Assembly (NCBI GenBank): GCA_013205585.1
Contig: JABMML010000025.1
Span: 1 to 7,510, forward strand
From: Chitinophagaceae bacterium
GTDB taxonomy: Bacteria > Bacteroidota > Bacteroidia > Chitinophagales > Chitinophagaceae
DNA: 7,510 bases
Direction of reading: 5' to 3'
Shown: positions 1 to 6,236 of the stretch, one piece after another
Layout: every line of letters starts with the position of its first letter
Numbering within the stretch: position 1 is the stretch's first letter
Made by a program: the position numbers and the translations under genes
Notes under the pieces: model-generated
Told to the model about the DNA's origin: nothing
The model's database searches: none
What the model saw: only the letters and a program-made list of their open reading frames with translations

Positions 1-376
1 CATTTCGAATGCAGTCATTCAAATTAGAGCAGAGAAACTACCCGATCCTAAAAAACTAGGTAATGCTGGGAGCTTTTTTAAAAACCCAACTATCACCAAG
101 GACTTCTTTGAAGTATTGATAGCAAAATTTCCTAAAATAATTGCCTACCCTATCACAGATGACACTTATAAAATAGCTGCGGGTTGGTTAATTGAAGCCT
201 GTGGATGGAAGGGCATACAAAAAGGCAATGTAGGTTGCTATGAAAAACAATCCTTAGTCATTGTTCATTATAATAATGGGCCAGGCATTGAAATATATAA
301 TTTCTCAGAGGAAATTATTCAGTCGGTACTTGCAAAATTTGAAATCTTACTAGAAAGAGAAGTAGTTATTCACTAG
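1..376 (+). CDS. murB: UDP-N-acetylenolpyruvoylglucosamine reductase, C-terminal part (5' end outside window)
   Basis: MurB reduces UDP-GlcNAc-enolpyruvate to UDP-MurNAc with NADPH and FAD, the second committed step of cytoplasmic peptidoglycan precursor synthesis. The open frame runs from base 2 with no start and ends at TAG 374-376, giving about 124 residues of a protein usually 300-350 long. The part seen has the hallmark GNAGSFFKNP motif (about bases 59-88), whose Ser is the proton donor in the E. coli enzyme, preceded by IRAEKLPDPKKLG. After it come AAGWLIEACGWKG and the C-terminal LEREV, whose first Glu matches the conserved catalytic glutamate region (LEPEV in E. coli). The SFFKNP form and the C-terminal domain fit the E. 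coli-like type of MurB. A TTG at 116 could open a shorter frame, but the homology continues upstream of it, so it is not the start. The gene converges on the OmpA-family gene. Identification is confident; the FAD-binding domain lies outside the window. Confidence 0.96.
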   Translation, partial: ISNAVIQIRAEKLPDPKKLGNAGSFFKNPTITKDFFEVLIAKFPKIIAYPITDDTYKIAAGWLIEACGWKGIQKGNVGCYEKQSLVIVHYNNGPGIEIYNFSEEIIQSVLAKFEILLEREVVIH

Positions 377-430
377 TTAAAAAATTAGATTATTAGTTAG
401 CTAGTAAGTTAGTTAGTTACTTATTCACTA
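366..430. repeat. Convergent murB/ompA junction: TTAG-like tandem array flanked by 10-bp direct repeats
   Basis: The 51-bp gap between two convergent stop codons is AT-rich. Bases 393-420 read as seven consecutive 4-mers close to TTAG (TTAG, TTAG, CTAG, TAAG, TTAG, TTAG, TTAC). TTATTCACTA occurs at 366-375, covering the murB stop, and again at 421-430, covering the antisense of the ompA-family stop. An inverted 8-mer, GAAGTAGT at 359-366 and ACTACTTC at 435-442, lies just outside. I see no GC-rich stem followed by a T-run, so no classical intrinsic terminator can be called for either gene. Confidence 0.6.
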
Positions 431-1729
431 ATAGACTACTTCAATATCTACCCTTCTATTTTGAGCTCTTCCCTTCAAAGTTTTATTATCAGAGGTAGGT
501 CTTGTATCTGCAAATCCTTTTTGGCTTATTCTTTTTTTATCTACCCCTTTTTTGATTAAATAATTTGATACCACCACTGCTCTTTGTAACGATAATTTTT
601 CATTAATTTTCAGCGTACCCGTATTATCGGTATGGCCACTAATAATAAGGGTGATATTTGCATTATTTTGCATTAAGGCCACTAAGCTATCTACCCCTAA
701 ATATATTTTTTTACTGAGATTCACCTTGCCCGACTCAAACTTTAATTGAGAAGAGATTTCATTTACGAGTGGTTGTAAATCGGCACATCCATTATTACCT
801 ATAATGCCAGCAGTGTTAGGACATTTATCCTGCTCATCATTTACTCCGTCTTTATCTGTATCGGGAATAGAACAACCTTCATATCTTGATAATCCTGAGA
901 CATCAGGACATTTGTCGGCTTCATCATTTATTCCATCTTTATCTGTATCAGGAATAGGACATCCTTTATATTTTATCGCTCCCTCTGCAGTTGGACATTT
1001 ATCATTCTCGTCATTTATTCCATCACTATCCGAATCTGGCACAGGACATCCATGATATTTTACCAAGCCAGATGCATTAGGACAATCATCATCACTGCCT
1101 ACCACACCATCACCATCATTATCTGCTACCACAGGTGCAGGAGGTAACATGACCGGTTTTTTCTCTCTTAATTTTAAAGGCAGGGAATAACTTATGGAAT
1201 GATTATAATGCATTTTAGTAAGCGCCGAAGCTTCTGCCCTATAAGTACTAAGTATATTTATAAAAGAACCTTGCTTGGCTTTAATTTGTAAGCCTAACCC
1301 TACTGGCACATACGCAGTATAATAAGCATTTTTAATAGAAGCCACCCCCAAACCAGCAGTCAGATAAGGCACTAATTTATTTTCATCTGTCAATAGCTTA
1401 TAATTTAAACTTGCGTCAAATGCAGTATACATTTCATTGTTTTTAGCAATGTCTATTTTAGAAGAAGTATAAAAAGGATATTTCAATTTAGTAAAATCTA
1501 GATTCATCATTAAATCAAGATGCTGCGTGATACCTTTAAAATATTGCAAGCCCCCTTGAATAACCGTTTGACTGGCATTGTCTGTTGATGGTGTATTTTT
1601 AAAATTAAATAAACCTATTTTAAAAGCAATAGAAGCCGGTTTGATACTTGCTGTGTCCTGTCCTATAACTGTTAAACTAGATACAGATACTAAGAGCATT
1701 ACAATTATTTTTTTCATACTATAGTGCAT
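428..1729 (-). CDS. OmpA-family outer membrane protein with thrombospondin type 3 repeats
   Basis: A 433-residue outer membrane protein that probably ties the outer membrane to peptidoglycan. Residues 5-24 form a signal peptide (MKKIIVMLLVSVSSLTVIGQ), with cleavage likely after Gln24. Residues about 30-190 alternate polar and hydrophobic residues as in a small beta-barrel. A Pro-rich hinge (PPAPV) follows. Residues 203-315 contain four 29-residue thrombospondin type 3 repeats, starting at D203, D232, D261 and D290, with D-x-D-x-D-G calcium-binding loops and Cys pairs 216/228, 245/257, 274/286 and 303/315. The OmpA C-terminal domain spans about 325-432, with GHTDNTG (365-371), LSLQRA and a terminal GRAQNRRVDIEV, the usual diaminopimelate-binding fold. 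The first ATG is at 1729; the in-frame ATG at 1717 would start directly at MKK and is at least as likely. The barrel is too divergent to assign a substrate. Domain assignment is firm, exact role inferred. Confidence 0.93.
   Translation of the reverse strand: MHYSMKKIIVMLLVSVSSLTVIGQDTASIKPASIAFKIGLFNFKNTPSTDNASQTVIQGGLQYFKGITQHLDLMMNLDFTKLKYPFYTSSKIDIAKNNEMYTAFDASLNYKLLTDENKLVPYLTAGLGVASIKNAYYTAYVPVGLGLQIKAKQGSFINILSTYRAEASALTKMHYNHSISYSLPLKLREKKPVMLPPAPVVADNDGDGVVGSDDDCPNASGLVKYHGCPVPDSDSDGINDENDKCPTAEGAIKYKGCPIPDTDKDGINDEADKCPDVSGLSRYEGCSIPDTDKDGVNDEQDKCPNTAGIIGNNGCADLQPLVNEISSQLKFESGKVNLSKKIYLGVDSLVALMQNNANITLIISGHTDNTGTLKINEKLSLQRAVVVSNYLIKKGVDKKRISQKGFADTRPTSDNKTLKGRAQNRRVDIEVVY
785..1123 (-). 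repeat. Four 87-bp coding repeats (thrombospondin type 3 units)
   Basis: Within the OmpA-family gene the DNA repeats with an 87-bp (29-codon) period. Each unit encodes a D-x-D-x-D-G acidic loop, a Cys-Pro and a Gly-Cys. The two central units (D232 and D261) and the last one (D290) are closest; the first unit (D203) is more divergent, with GSDDD in place of NDEND. The opposite strand shows a repetitive open frame here that is only a shadow of these repeats. Near-identical units like these can change copy number by slippage or recombination. Confidence 0.85.
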
Positions 1730-1768
1730 TTTTCTAAAATTGTTTATTGTAAGAAGAAGCTGTGTTTG

Positions 1769-1801
1769 ATGTAGAAGGTGTTTTATGTAGAAGGTGTTTT
1801 A
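1769..1801. repeat. Perfect 16-bp tandem duplication upstream of the OmpA-family gene
   Basis: ATGTAGAAGGTGTTTT occurs twice head to tail at 1769-1784 and 1785-1800 with no mismatch, and the next base (A1801) also matches. On the gene's strand this reads AAAACACCTTCTACAT twice, ending about 40 bp upstream of the start at 1729, inside the 119-bp gap behind the RlpA-like gene. It could be a replication-slippage product in leader DNA or a doubled regulator site; the sequence does not decide. Confidence 0.85.
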
Positions 1802-1848
1802 AGAATAAGTATTTTAGATAGTGTAAATTAAAGATTATCCTTGAATAG

Positions 1849-2361
1849 TTACTGCTTTTTGGGGTTGATTTTAGAATACCCCACAGCATCAAGCGTTACT
1901 TTGACAATTCCTTTAGAACTTAAATGTATTTTTTGTGCAGCCGCCGTACTTAGGTCTACCACCCTACCCAATTTTAACATATTAGGATGCATACGGTCAT
2001 TAATTCTAACAAGAACAGATTTCCCATTTCTCATATTAGTCACACGTACTAATGTATTTAGCTTATATAAATTACAAGCGGCTGTGTATTTGCTGTTTTT
2101 GAAAATCTCACCTGTAGCAGTTAAGGTGCCGTCAAAATTAGCACTATAAAAACTAGCAATACCTGTAATGTGGTTTAATTCTATTTTAATTCGGTGTGTA
2201 TCAATTTTTTTTTGATACTTTTTTACAGCAGCAGTATCTAAATAGTTAATGGTAGTTAAACTAGTAGGATAAATTTTTTGAGGGGTATTTTGAGCAACAA
2301 GCTGAATAAAACTTAGTAGAGGGAATACTAAAATAAATAAGAAACTTAATTTAATATTCAT
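1849..2361 (-). CDS. RlpA-like double-psi beta-barrel protein with signal peptide
   Basis: A 170-residue exported protein of the RlpA family. Characterised members such as P. aeruginosa RlpA are septal lytic transglycosylases acting on denuded glycan. Residues 1-24 are a signal peptide ending LVAQ. No Cys follows at a lipobox position, so it is not an obvious lipoprotein. The double-psi beta-barrel spans about 66-160: GIASFYSANFDGTLTATGE (67-85), TAAC (93-96), VRVTNMRNGKSVLVRINDR (105-123) and VVDLSTAAAQKI (134-145). The acidic E85 and D122 of the active-site groove are present, but the His of the usual TAAH motif is replaced by Cys96. There is no SPOR domain, unlike the longer E. coli RlpA. 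Start chosen at the ATG immediately before the signal peptide. It lies 73 bp downstream of the DUF952 gene and 119 bp upstream of the OmpA-family gene, so a cell-envelope role fits. Fold is confident; enzymatic activity is uncertain because of C96. Confidence 0.88.
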   Translation of the reverse strand: MNIKLSFLFILVFPLLSFIQLVAQNTPQKIYPTSLTTINYLDTAAVKKYQKKIDTHRIKIELNHITGIASFYSANFDGTLTATGEIFKNSKYTAACNLYKLNTLVRVTNMRNGKSVLVRINDRMHPNMLKLGRVVDLSTAAAQKIHLSSKGIVKVTLDAVGYSKINPKKQ

Positions 2362-2382
2362 GGTATATTCTTTAAAAAAACT

Positions 2383-2427
2383 TTTAAACTAGACTTTATT
2401 TAAAACTAGGCTTTAAATATATTTAAA
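2383..2427. repeat. Imperfect 17-bp tandem repeat and 16-bp AT palindrome ahead of the RlpA-like gene
   Basis: AAACTAGACTTTA (2386-2398) recurs as AAACTAGGCTTTA (2403-2415) with one mismatch at 17-bp spacing. It overlaps TTTAAATATATTTAAA (2412-2427), which is a perfect palindrome. All of this lies in the 73-bp gap between the DUF952 stop and the RlpA-like start. It could contain a promoter or operator for the envelope genes, but no clean TAnnTTTG element is visible and AT-rich DNA produces such symmetry readily. Confidence 0.6.
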
Positions 2428-2434
2428 TAAGTAA

Positions 2435-2743
2435 TTAGCTAATTGCAATCACTTCCACTACACTGTCTATATTTAAGGTTCCATAAATATGGGGAAATAA
2501 CTCATCTAAATCCTCTGCTAATTCAAATAATACAGGCCTTTGCACTTTTACTTTCTCTATTTTGAGTTTAACTAATCCTGTTTGACCTTTATAAAAACGG
2601 TCCAATACCCCTGGAATTTGTTTTTCAACAGAACAGTGTATAAAACCATCCTGCTCATAATTATTGGGAGTGTACTCGTTTTTAAATTTAGCGGCTTCCC
2701 ACTCCTTAAGAGTAGTTACATGGTATATATATTCGCTTTCCAT
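2435..2743 (-). CDS. DUF952 domain-containing protein
   Basis: A 102-residue cytoplasmic protein (no signal peptide or membrane segment) that matches the DUF952 family over its whole length. Hallmarks visible are IYHVTTLKEWEAA (6-18) with His8 and Trp15, DGFIHCS (32-38) followed by Gln42, a mid-protein VKLKIE strand, FELAED with Glu74, and FPHIYGTLN (83-91). The family has no established reaction. From memory it is grouped with the ADP-ribosyltransferase-like fold, and the spaced His/Tyr/Glu residues would suit a nucleotide-binding groove, but that is inference. Some databases have mislabelled relatives as glutathione S-transferase, which the sequence does not support. The start lies only 6 bp after the aroC stop with no room for a promoter, so it is almost certainly the last gene of the aroB-aroA-aroC transcript. 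A link to aromatic biosynthesis is suggested only by this position. Confidence 0.88.
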   Translation of the reverse strand: MESEYIYHVTTLKEWEAAKFKNEYTPNNYEQDGFIHCSVEKQIPGVLDRFYKGQTGLVKLKIEKVKVQRPVLFELAEDLDELFPHIYGTLNIDSVVEVIAIS

Positions 2744-2749
2744 AAATTA

Positions 2750-3766
2750 TTATTTTTTAATGACTCTTGGAATTTTTTGATCTATTAACATTAAGTCTGC
2801 AAGCACAATGGCCGTGACTGCTTCTAAAACTACAGGCACCCTAAGCGCTATACATAAATCGTGTCTTCCTTTTACTGAAAATGCTGCTGTTTCATTAGTT
2901 TCCCAATTAAGGGTAACTTGTTCTTTAGGTGTAGAGGAAGTAGGTTTTACTGCAATTCTAAAAACTAGGTCATTGCCATTGGTATAACCACCTACCACAC
3001 CACCCGCATGATTCGTTTTTGTTTTTCCTGTTGTATCTGCAATGGCATCATTATGATCCACGCCAAACATGTTAGCCGCAGCAAAGCCAGTTCCAAATTC
3101 AATGCCACGAATAGCAGGAATTGCAAAAACAGCATGGCTAATTAAGGACTCTACAGAATTAAAAAAATGCTCTCCTAATCCAATGGGTAATCCTTTCACT
3201 ACACATTCAACAATACCACCCACGCTATCTTTTTGATCTATGGCTTTCTGTATTCCTTTTTCGACATCTGATTCTCCTCCAATACTTATAATAGTAGCAT
3301 CTACTTTAATTTTTTCTGCTAGCTGACCTACATTTAATAATTTTTTAGCAACCACACCCGCACCTACCAAGGCAGCCGTTAACCTTCCACTGAAATGTCC
3401 TGCTCCTCTATAATCTTCAAAGCCACCAAATTTATGGTGCGCTGTAAAATCGGCATGGCCTGGTCTTGGCACTGCGCGTTGTTTTTCATAATCGCCACTT
3501 CTCGTATTATTGTTTTCAAAAAGCATCATAATAGGTGCTCCTGTGGTTATATCATTAAATAAACCTGCTTTAAAAATAGGAATATCATCTTCCTGACGAG
3601 GCGTAGTTCCTTTCTGTTTGCCCCCTTTACGGCGCTCCATATCCTCCACAAAATCAGCTACTTGTAATGGTAAACCCGCTGGGCAACCGTCTATAGTAAT
3701 GCCCACACAAGCGCCATGCGACTCGCCAAAAATTTGTACTGTAAATAAGGTTCCGAATTTGTTCAT
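2750..3766 (-). CDS. aroC: Chorismate synthase
   Basis: Chorismate synthase converts 5-enolpyruvylshikimate-3-phosphate to chorismate by 1,4-elimination of phosphate, using reduced FMN; it is the last shikimate pathway step. At 338 residues it is slightly shorter than the common 350-360. Motifs in order: FGESHG (13-18) with catalytic His17, GTTPRQEDD (53-61), NTRSGDY (87-93), RPGHADFTA (101-109) with His104, DYRGAGHFSGRLTAALVGAG (118-137), HNDAIADTTGKTKTNHAGG (238-256), the KPTSST FMN-site motif (274-279), and GRHDLCIALRVPVVLEAV (300-317) leading to the conserved Asp324. Compared with the E. coli-type GGGRSSARET and RHDPCV motifs it has GAGHFSGRLT and RHDLCI, which I take to be lineage variants because the catalytic His and Asp residues are retained. 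It starts 31 bp after aroA, and the 6-bp gap to the DUF952 gene implies coupling. The source of FMN reduction is not evident in the window. Confidence 0.97.
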   Translation of the reverse strand: MNKFGTLFTVQIFGESHGACVGITIDGCPAGLPLQVADFVEDMERRKGGKQKGTTPRQEDDIPIFKAGLFNDITTGAPIMMLFENNNTRSGDYEKQRAVPRPGHADFTAHHKFGGFEDYRGAGHFSGRLTAALVGAGVVAKKLLNVGQLAEKIKVDATIISIGGESDVEKGIQKAIDQKDSVGGIVECVVKGLPIGLGEHFFNSVESLISHAVFAIPAIRGIEFGTGFAAANMFGVDHNDAIADTTGKTKTNHAGGVVGGYTNGNDLVFRIAVKPTSSTPKEQVTLNWETNETAAFSVKGRHDLCIALRVPVVLEAVTAIVLADLMLIDQKIPRVIKK

Positions 3767-3797
3767 GTCTTTATTTCGTTATTACAAGGTAAGAAAT

Positions 3798-5114
3798 TTA
3801 TTGTATATCCACTTTTGCACCCAATTCTTGCAAATGGGTAAAGAAATCGGTATAAGATTTATTGATAGCCTCTGCTTCTGTTATTTCAATAGGACCATTC
3901 GCTACTAAAGCAGCCACGCCACATGCCATGGCAATTCTATGATCGTGTTGAGAGAAAACAGTAGCTGATTGAATAAGATTTCCGCCATGAATAAGCATTT
4001 CATCTCCCACTAAATGAATTTGAATGCCCATTTTTGCAAATTCAGTTTGTAAAGTCAGCCCTCTATCACTTTCTTTATGCGCAAGCCTGCTCACTCCTTT
4101 AATTTTAGTAACACCATTACAAACACTTGCAAGTGCCACTAGTGGAGGAAATAAATCGGGGCAATCGGTGGCGTCAAATTCAAAAGCAATTAAACCATTT
4201 GTATAAGCAGTTGAATTATCCGACGAAGGGCCTATCAAAATTCCATCTTCCTCCTGCTTCATATTTGCCTTTGCACTTATTAATGCTTCCATTATTTTTT
4301 TATCCGCCTGTGTAGAATTTAATTGTAAACCTTTCACTTTTATGGGACCAGCAATAGCACCTGCTACTAATAAAAAAGCAGCTCCACTCCAATCGCCTTC
4401 CACGGTATATTCAATAATAGGTTTTAAAGGTGCATGTGCTAAAAAACGGAAGCTTTCATAGTTGGTATGTTCTACTTTCCAACCAAATGCATTTAAAACG
4501 GCTAAGGTTAAGTCAATGTATGGTTTACTTTTTAAATCAATTACTTTTATTTCAATATCCTGCTTTTCAGTAGCTGCATAGGCCATTAACATACCCGTTA
4601 AAAATTGAGAACTTAAAGACCCATCAATGATAATATTTTTTGGAACTAAAGGTCCTTGAATTTGTATGGGTAAAAAACCTTTCTGCGACTGTACTTTTAC
4701 GCCCACTAATGGTAATATCTCATCAAAAAAATGCATGGGTCTTTTGACCAAGCTTCCTTTGCCTTCAATACTTATTAATTCATTGCTTAATGCTGCAATA
4801 GGTGTAAACATTCTTATGCCTAATCCACTTTCACCACAGTTCATTGAAGGACCAATAGGCTTTACCCCATTAGAATTCACTTCAATACTAGTTGGATGTA
4901 TTTTTCCGATAGCTGGTTTTTGAGTTACTACACTAGCTCCTAATTTCTGAATCACCTCTAAGGCAGCAAGGTCATCATTTGAATGTCCAGGATTATGAAT
5001 AATAGTTTTTCCAATATGTATTAATGCTGCAGCACAAGCCCTTTGCATAGAGCTTTTACTGGCTGGTGCTATTTGCGAACCACTTAGTTTACTTGGATGA
5101 ACTATCGCAACCAT
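3798..5114 (-). CDS. aroA: 3-phosphoshikimate 1-carboxyvinyltransferase (EPSP synthase)
   Basis: EPSP synthase joins phosphoenolpyruvate to shikimate-3-phosphate, the sixth shikimate step and the target of glyphosate. It has 438 residues, a normal length (E. coli 427), and the full inside-out two-domain barrel. Residues matching the E. coli active site are present: K20 and R25 in ASKSSMQR, G97 in NCGESGLGIRM (92-102), the Arg of KRPM, Gln in GSLSSQFLTGMLM, the Asp of CPDLFPP, KESDR, DHRIAM and the late Lys in NKSYTDFF. The loop equivalent to E. coli GNAGTAMRP (93-101) reads GESGLGIRM (94-102), so Thr97 corresponds to Leu98 and Pro101 to Met102. The SDD of the N-terminal repeat is SNDD. The ATG at 5114 lies 1 bp after the aroB stop, so translation is probably coupled. 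All catalytic residues are retained and I expect an active enzyme; inhibitor sensitivity is an open question. Confidence 0.97.
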   Translation of the reverse strand: MVAIVHPSKLSGSQIAPASKSSMQRACAAALIHIGKTIIHNPGHSNDDLAALEVIQKLGASVVTQKPAIGKIHPTSIEVNSNGVKPIGPSMNCGESGLGIRMFTPIAALSNELISIEGKGSLVKRPMHFFDEILPLVGVKVQSQKGFLPIQIQGPLVPKNIIIDGSLSSQFLTGMLMAYAATEKQDIEIKVIDLKSKPYIDLTLAVLNAFGWKVEHTNYESFRFLAHAPLKPIIEYTVEGDWSGAAFLLVAGAIAGPIKVKGLQLNSTQADKKIMEALISAKANMKQEEDGILIGPSSDNSTAYTNGLIAFEFDATDCPDLFPPLVALASVCNGVTKIKGVSRLAHKESDRGLTLQTEFAKMGIQIHLVGDEMLIHGGNLIQSATVFSQHDHRIAMACGVAALVANGPIEITEAEAINKSYTDFFTHLQELGAKVDIQ

Positions 5115-5115
5115 C

Positions 5116-6138
5116 TTAAGAATACAATTTTATTAATTTTTCTAATGATTTCATAGGAACGCTTTGACACACCGCCTTACCCATTTTTTTCAGAAGTATA
5201 TATTGCATAGAAGACCCTGTTTTTTTCTTATCCTTCTGCATAATTTGCATGGCTTGGTCTATATCAAAATGCATACTAGTAGGTAATCCGTATTTTTTCA
5301 ATGTGTCTACCAATAAACCCGTATCATTAAAGCCTTCTATTACTTGAGAAATTTTAGCAGCATACACCATACCAATACTAATGGCATGGCCATGTAATAA
5401 AGCATGTTGGTTTTCGATAGCATGCCCAAGGGTATGTCCAAAATTCAGCAACTTACGATCGCCTTTTTCAAACTCATCTTGTTGAACTACTTTCACCTTA
5501 ATATGTACATTTTTTTCAATTAAAAGCTGTAAGGCCTTTTTGTTTTTCTGATAATAAGATAAGTCATGACTTGCTAAAGCCTTCATCATGGCTGCATCTT
5601 TAATGGCAGCATGCTTAATTATTTCAGCAAATCCATTTTCCCACTGATGTTTGGGTAAGGTTTTTAAAAAATCAATATCGTATACTAAAAAAGAGGGTTG
5701 TCTTATTAAGCCCACCATATTTTTATACAATCCAATATCAATTCCGTTTTTTCCGCCAATAGAAGCGTCTACCATGGCTAAAATAGTAGTAGGCACAAAA
5801 CCTACAGCTACCCCTCGCATGTAAACCCCAGCCACATAACCTACCATATCAGTTACCACGCCACCGCCTACACCAATTAATACCGCCTCTCTTGTGGCGC
5901 CTAAATTAAGTAAGGCTTCAATGATAAAATCTACAGTCGCTTGTTGTTTATGTTCTTCTCCAGCAGGAATGACAATGGTTTTCTTTCCTTTGAATTTTTT
6001 TTGATGTAAGGCATATACATTTTCATCTGTAATGTAAAAAGCATTCGTCTTGTCTACCATACTATTAATGGCAGCAAAGTTCCCCTCTAAGAAAAAAGAG
6101 ACTGTCTGAGACGAAAATTTTACTTTCCAGTTTTTCAT
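5116..6138 (-). CDS. aroB: 3-dehydroquinate synthase
   Basis: AroB cyclises DAHP to 3-dehydroquinate using NAD+ and a divalent metal (usually Zn2+), the second shikimate step, in the cytoplasm. The 340 residues cover the whole family fold. Visible motifs are AGEEHK (59-64), the NAD-binding GVGGGVVTDMVGYVAGVYMR (89-108), PTTILAMVDASIGGKNGID (116-134), the NMVGLIRQP segment, GFAEIIKHA (169-177) with metal ligand Glu172, NFGHTLGHAIE (232-242) with ligand His235 and His239, HGHAISIGM (249-257) with ligand His251, and DKKKTG (303-308). The two His ligands are 16 residues apart, as in the Aspergillus nidulans enzyme. TDM replaces the commoner GDL after GGGVV. The ATG at 6138 is preceded by an A/T-rich leader with no Shine-Dalgarno sequence. 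It is the first of the tightly spaced aroB-aroA-aroC-DUF952 group, 98 bp downstream of the DAHP synthase gene. Confidence 0.97.
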   Translation of the reverse strand: MKNWKVKFSSQTVSFFLEGNFAAINSMVDKTNAFYITDENVYALHQKKFKGKKTIVIPAGEEHKQQATVDFIIEALLNLGATREAVLIGVGGGVVTDMVGYVAGVYMRGVAVGFVPTTILAMVDASIGGKNGIDIGLYKNMVGLIRQPSFLVYDIDFLKTLPKHQWENGFAEIIKHAAIKDAAMMKALASHDLSYYQKNKKALQLLIEKNVHIKVKVVQQDEFEKGDRKLLNFGHTLGHAIENQHALLHGHAISIGMVYAAKISQVIEGFNDTGLLVDTLKKYGLPTSMHFDIDQAMQIMQKDKKKTGSSMQYILLKKMGKAVCQSVPMKSLEKLIKLYS

Positions 6139-6209
6139 TTATAAATACTTTACAAAAAGTAATGATTATTAGCTTGAATGAGAAGTACAGACTTTATAAT
6201 TGTAATATA

Positions 6210-6226
6210 TTGTATGTACAAAATTA
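6210..6226 (-). promoter_or_regulatory. Candidate Bacteroidota -7 promoter element upstream of aroB
   Basis: On the minus strand TAATTTTG (6219-6226) matches the Bacteroidota -7 consensus TAnnTTTG exactly, about 80 bp upstream of the aroB start. It overlaps a small inverted repeat, TTGTA-TG-TACAA at 6210-6221. No TTTG at the expected 19-21 bp upstream was found; the nearest TTTG is only 6 bp away. It may be a weak internal promoter for aroBAC, or chance in AT-rich DNA. The rest of the 6139-6236 gap shows no terminator stem. Confidence 0.35.
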
Positions 6227-6236
6227 TAGGTACAAA

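Noticed and set aside
377..427. Bidirectional intrinsic terminator between murB and the OmpA-family gene
   Set aside because: No stable GC-containing stem followed by a U-run on either strand; the segment is AT-rich tetranucleotide repeats.
804..1055. Plus-strand open frame with a repetitive SLSVSGI/GHL pattern that looks like a repeat protein
   Set aside because: It is the reverse complement of the thrombospondin type 3 repeats in the OmpA-family gene; the periodicity comes from that gene.
1841..2149. Plus-strand open frame of 102 codons overlapping the RlpA-like gene
   Set aside because: Antisense to a gene with a signal peptide and a conserved double-psi barrel; no start context or domain supports it.
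2435..2743. Glutathione S-transferase label for the 102-residue protein
   Set aside because: Too short for a GST and lacks the thioredoxin-like fold motifs; it fits DUF952 end to end.
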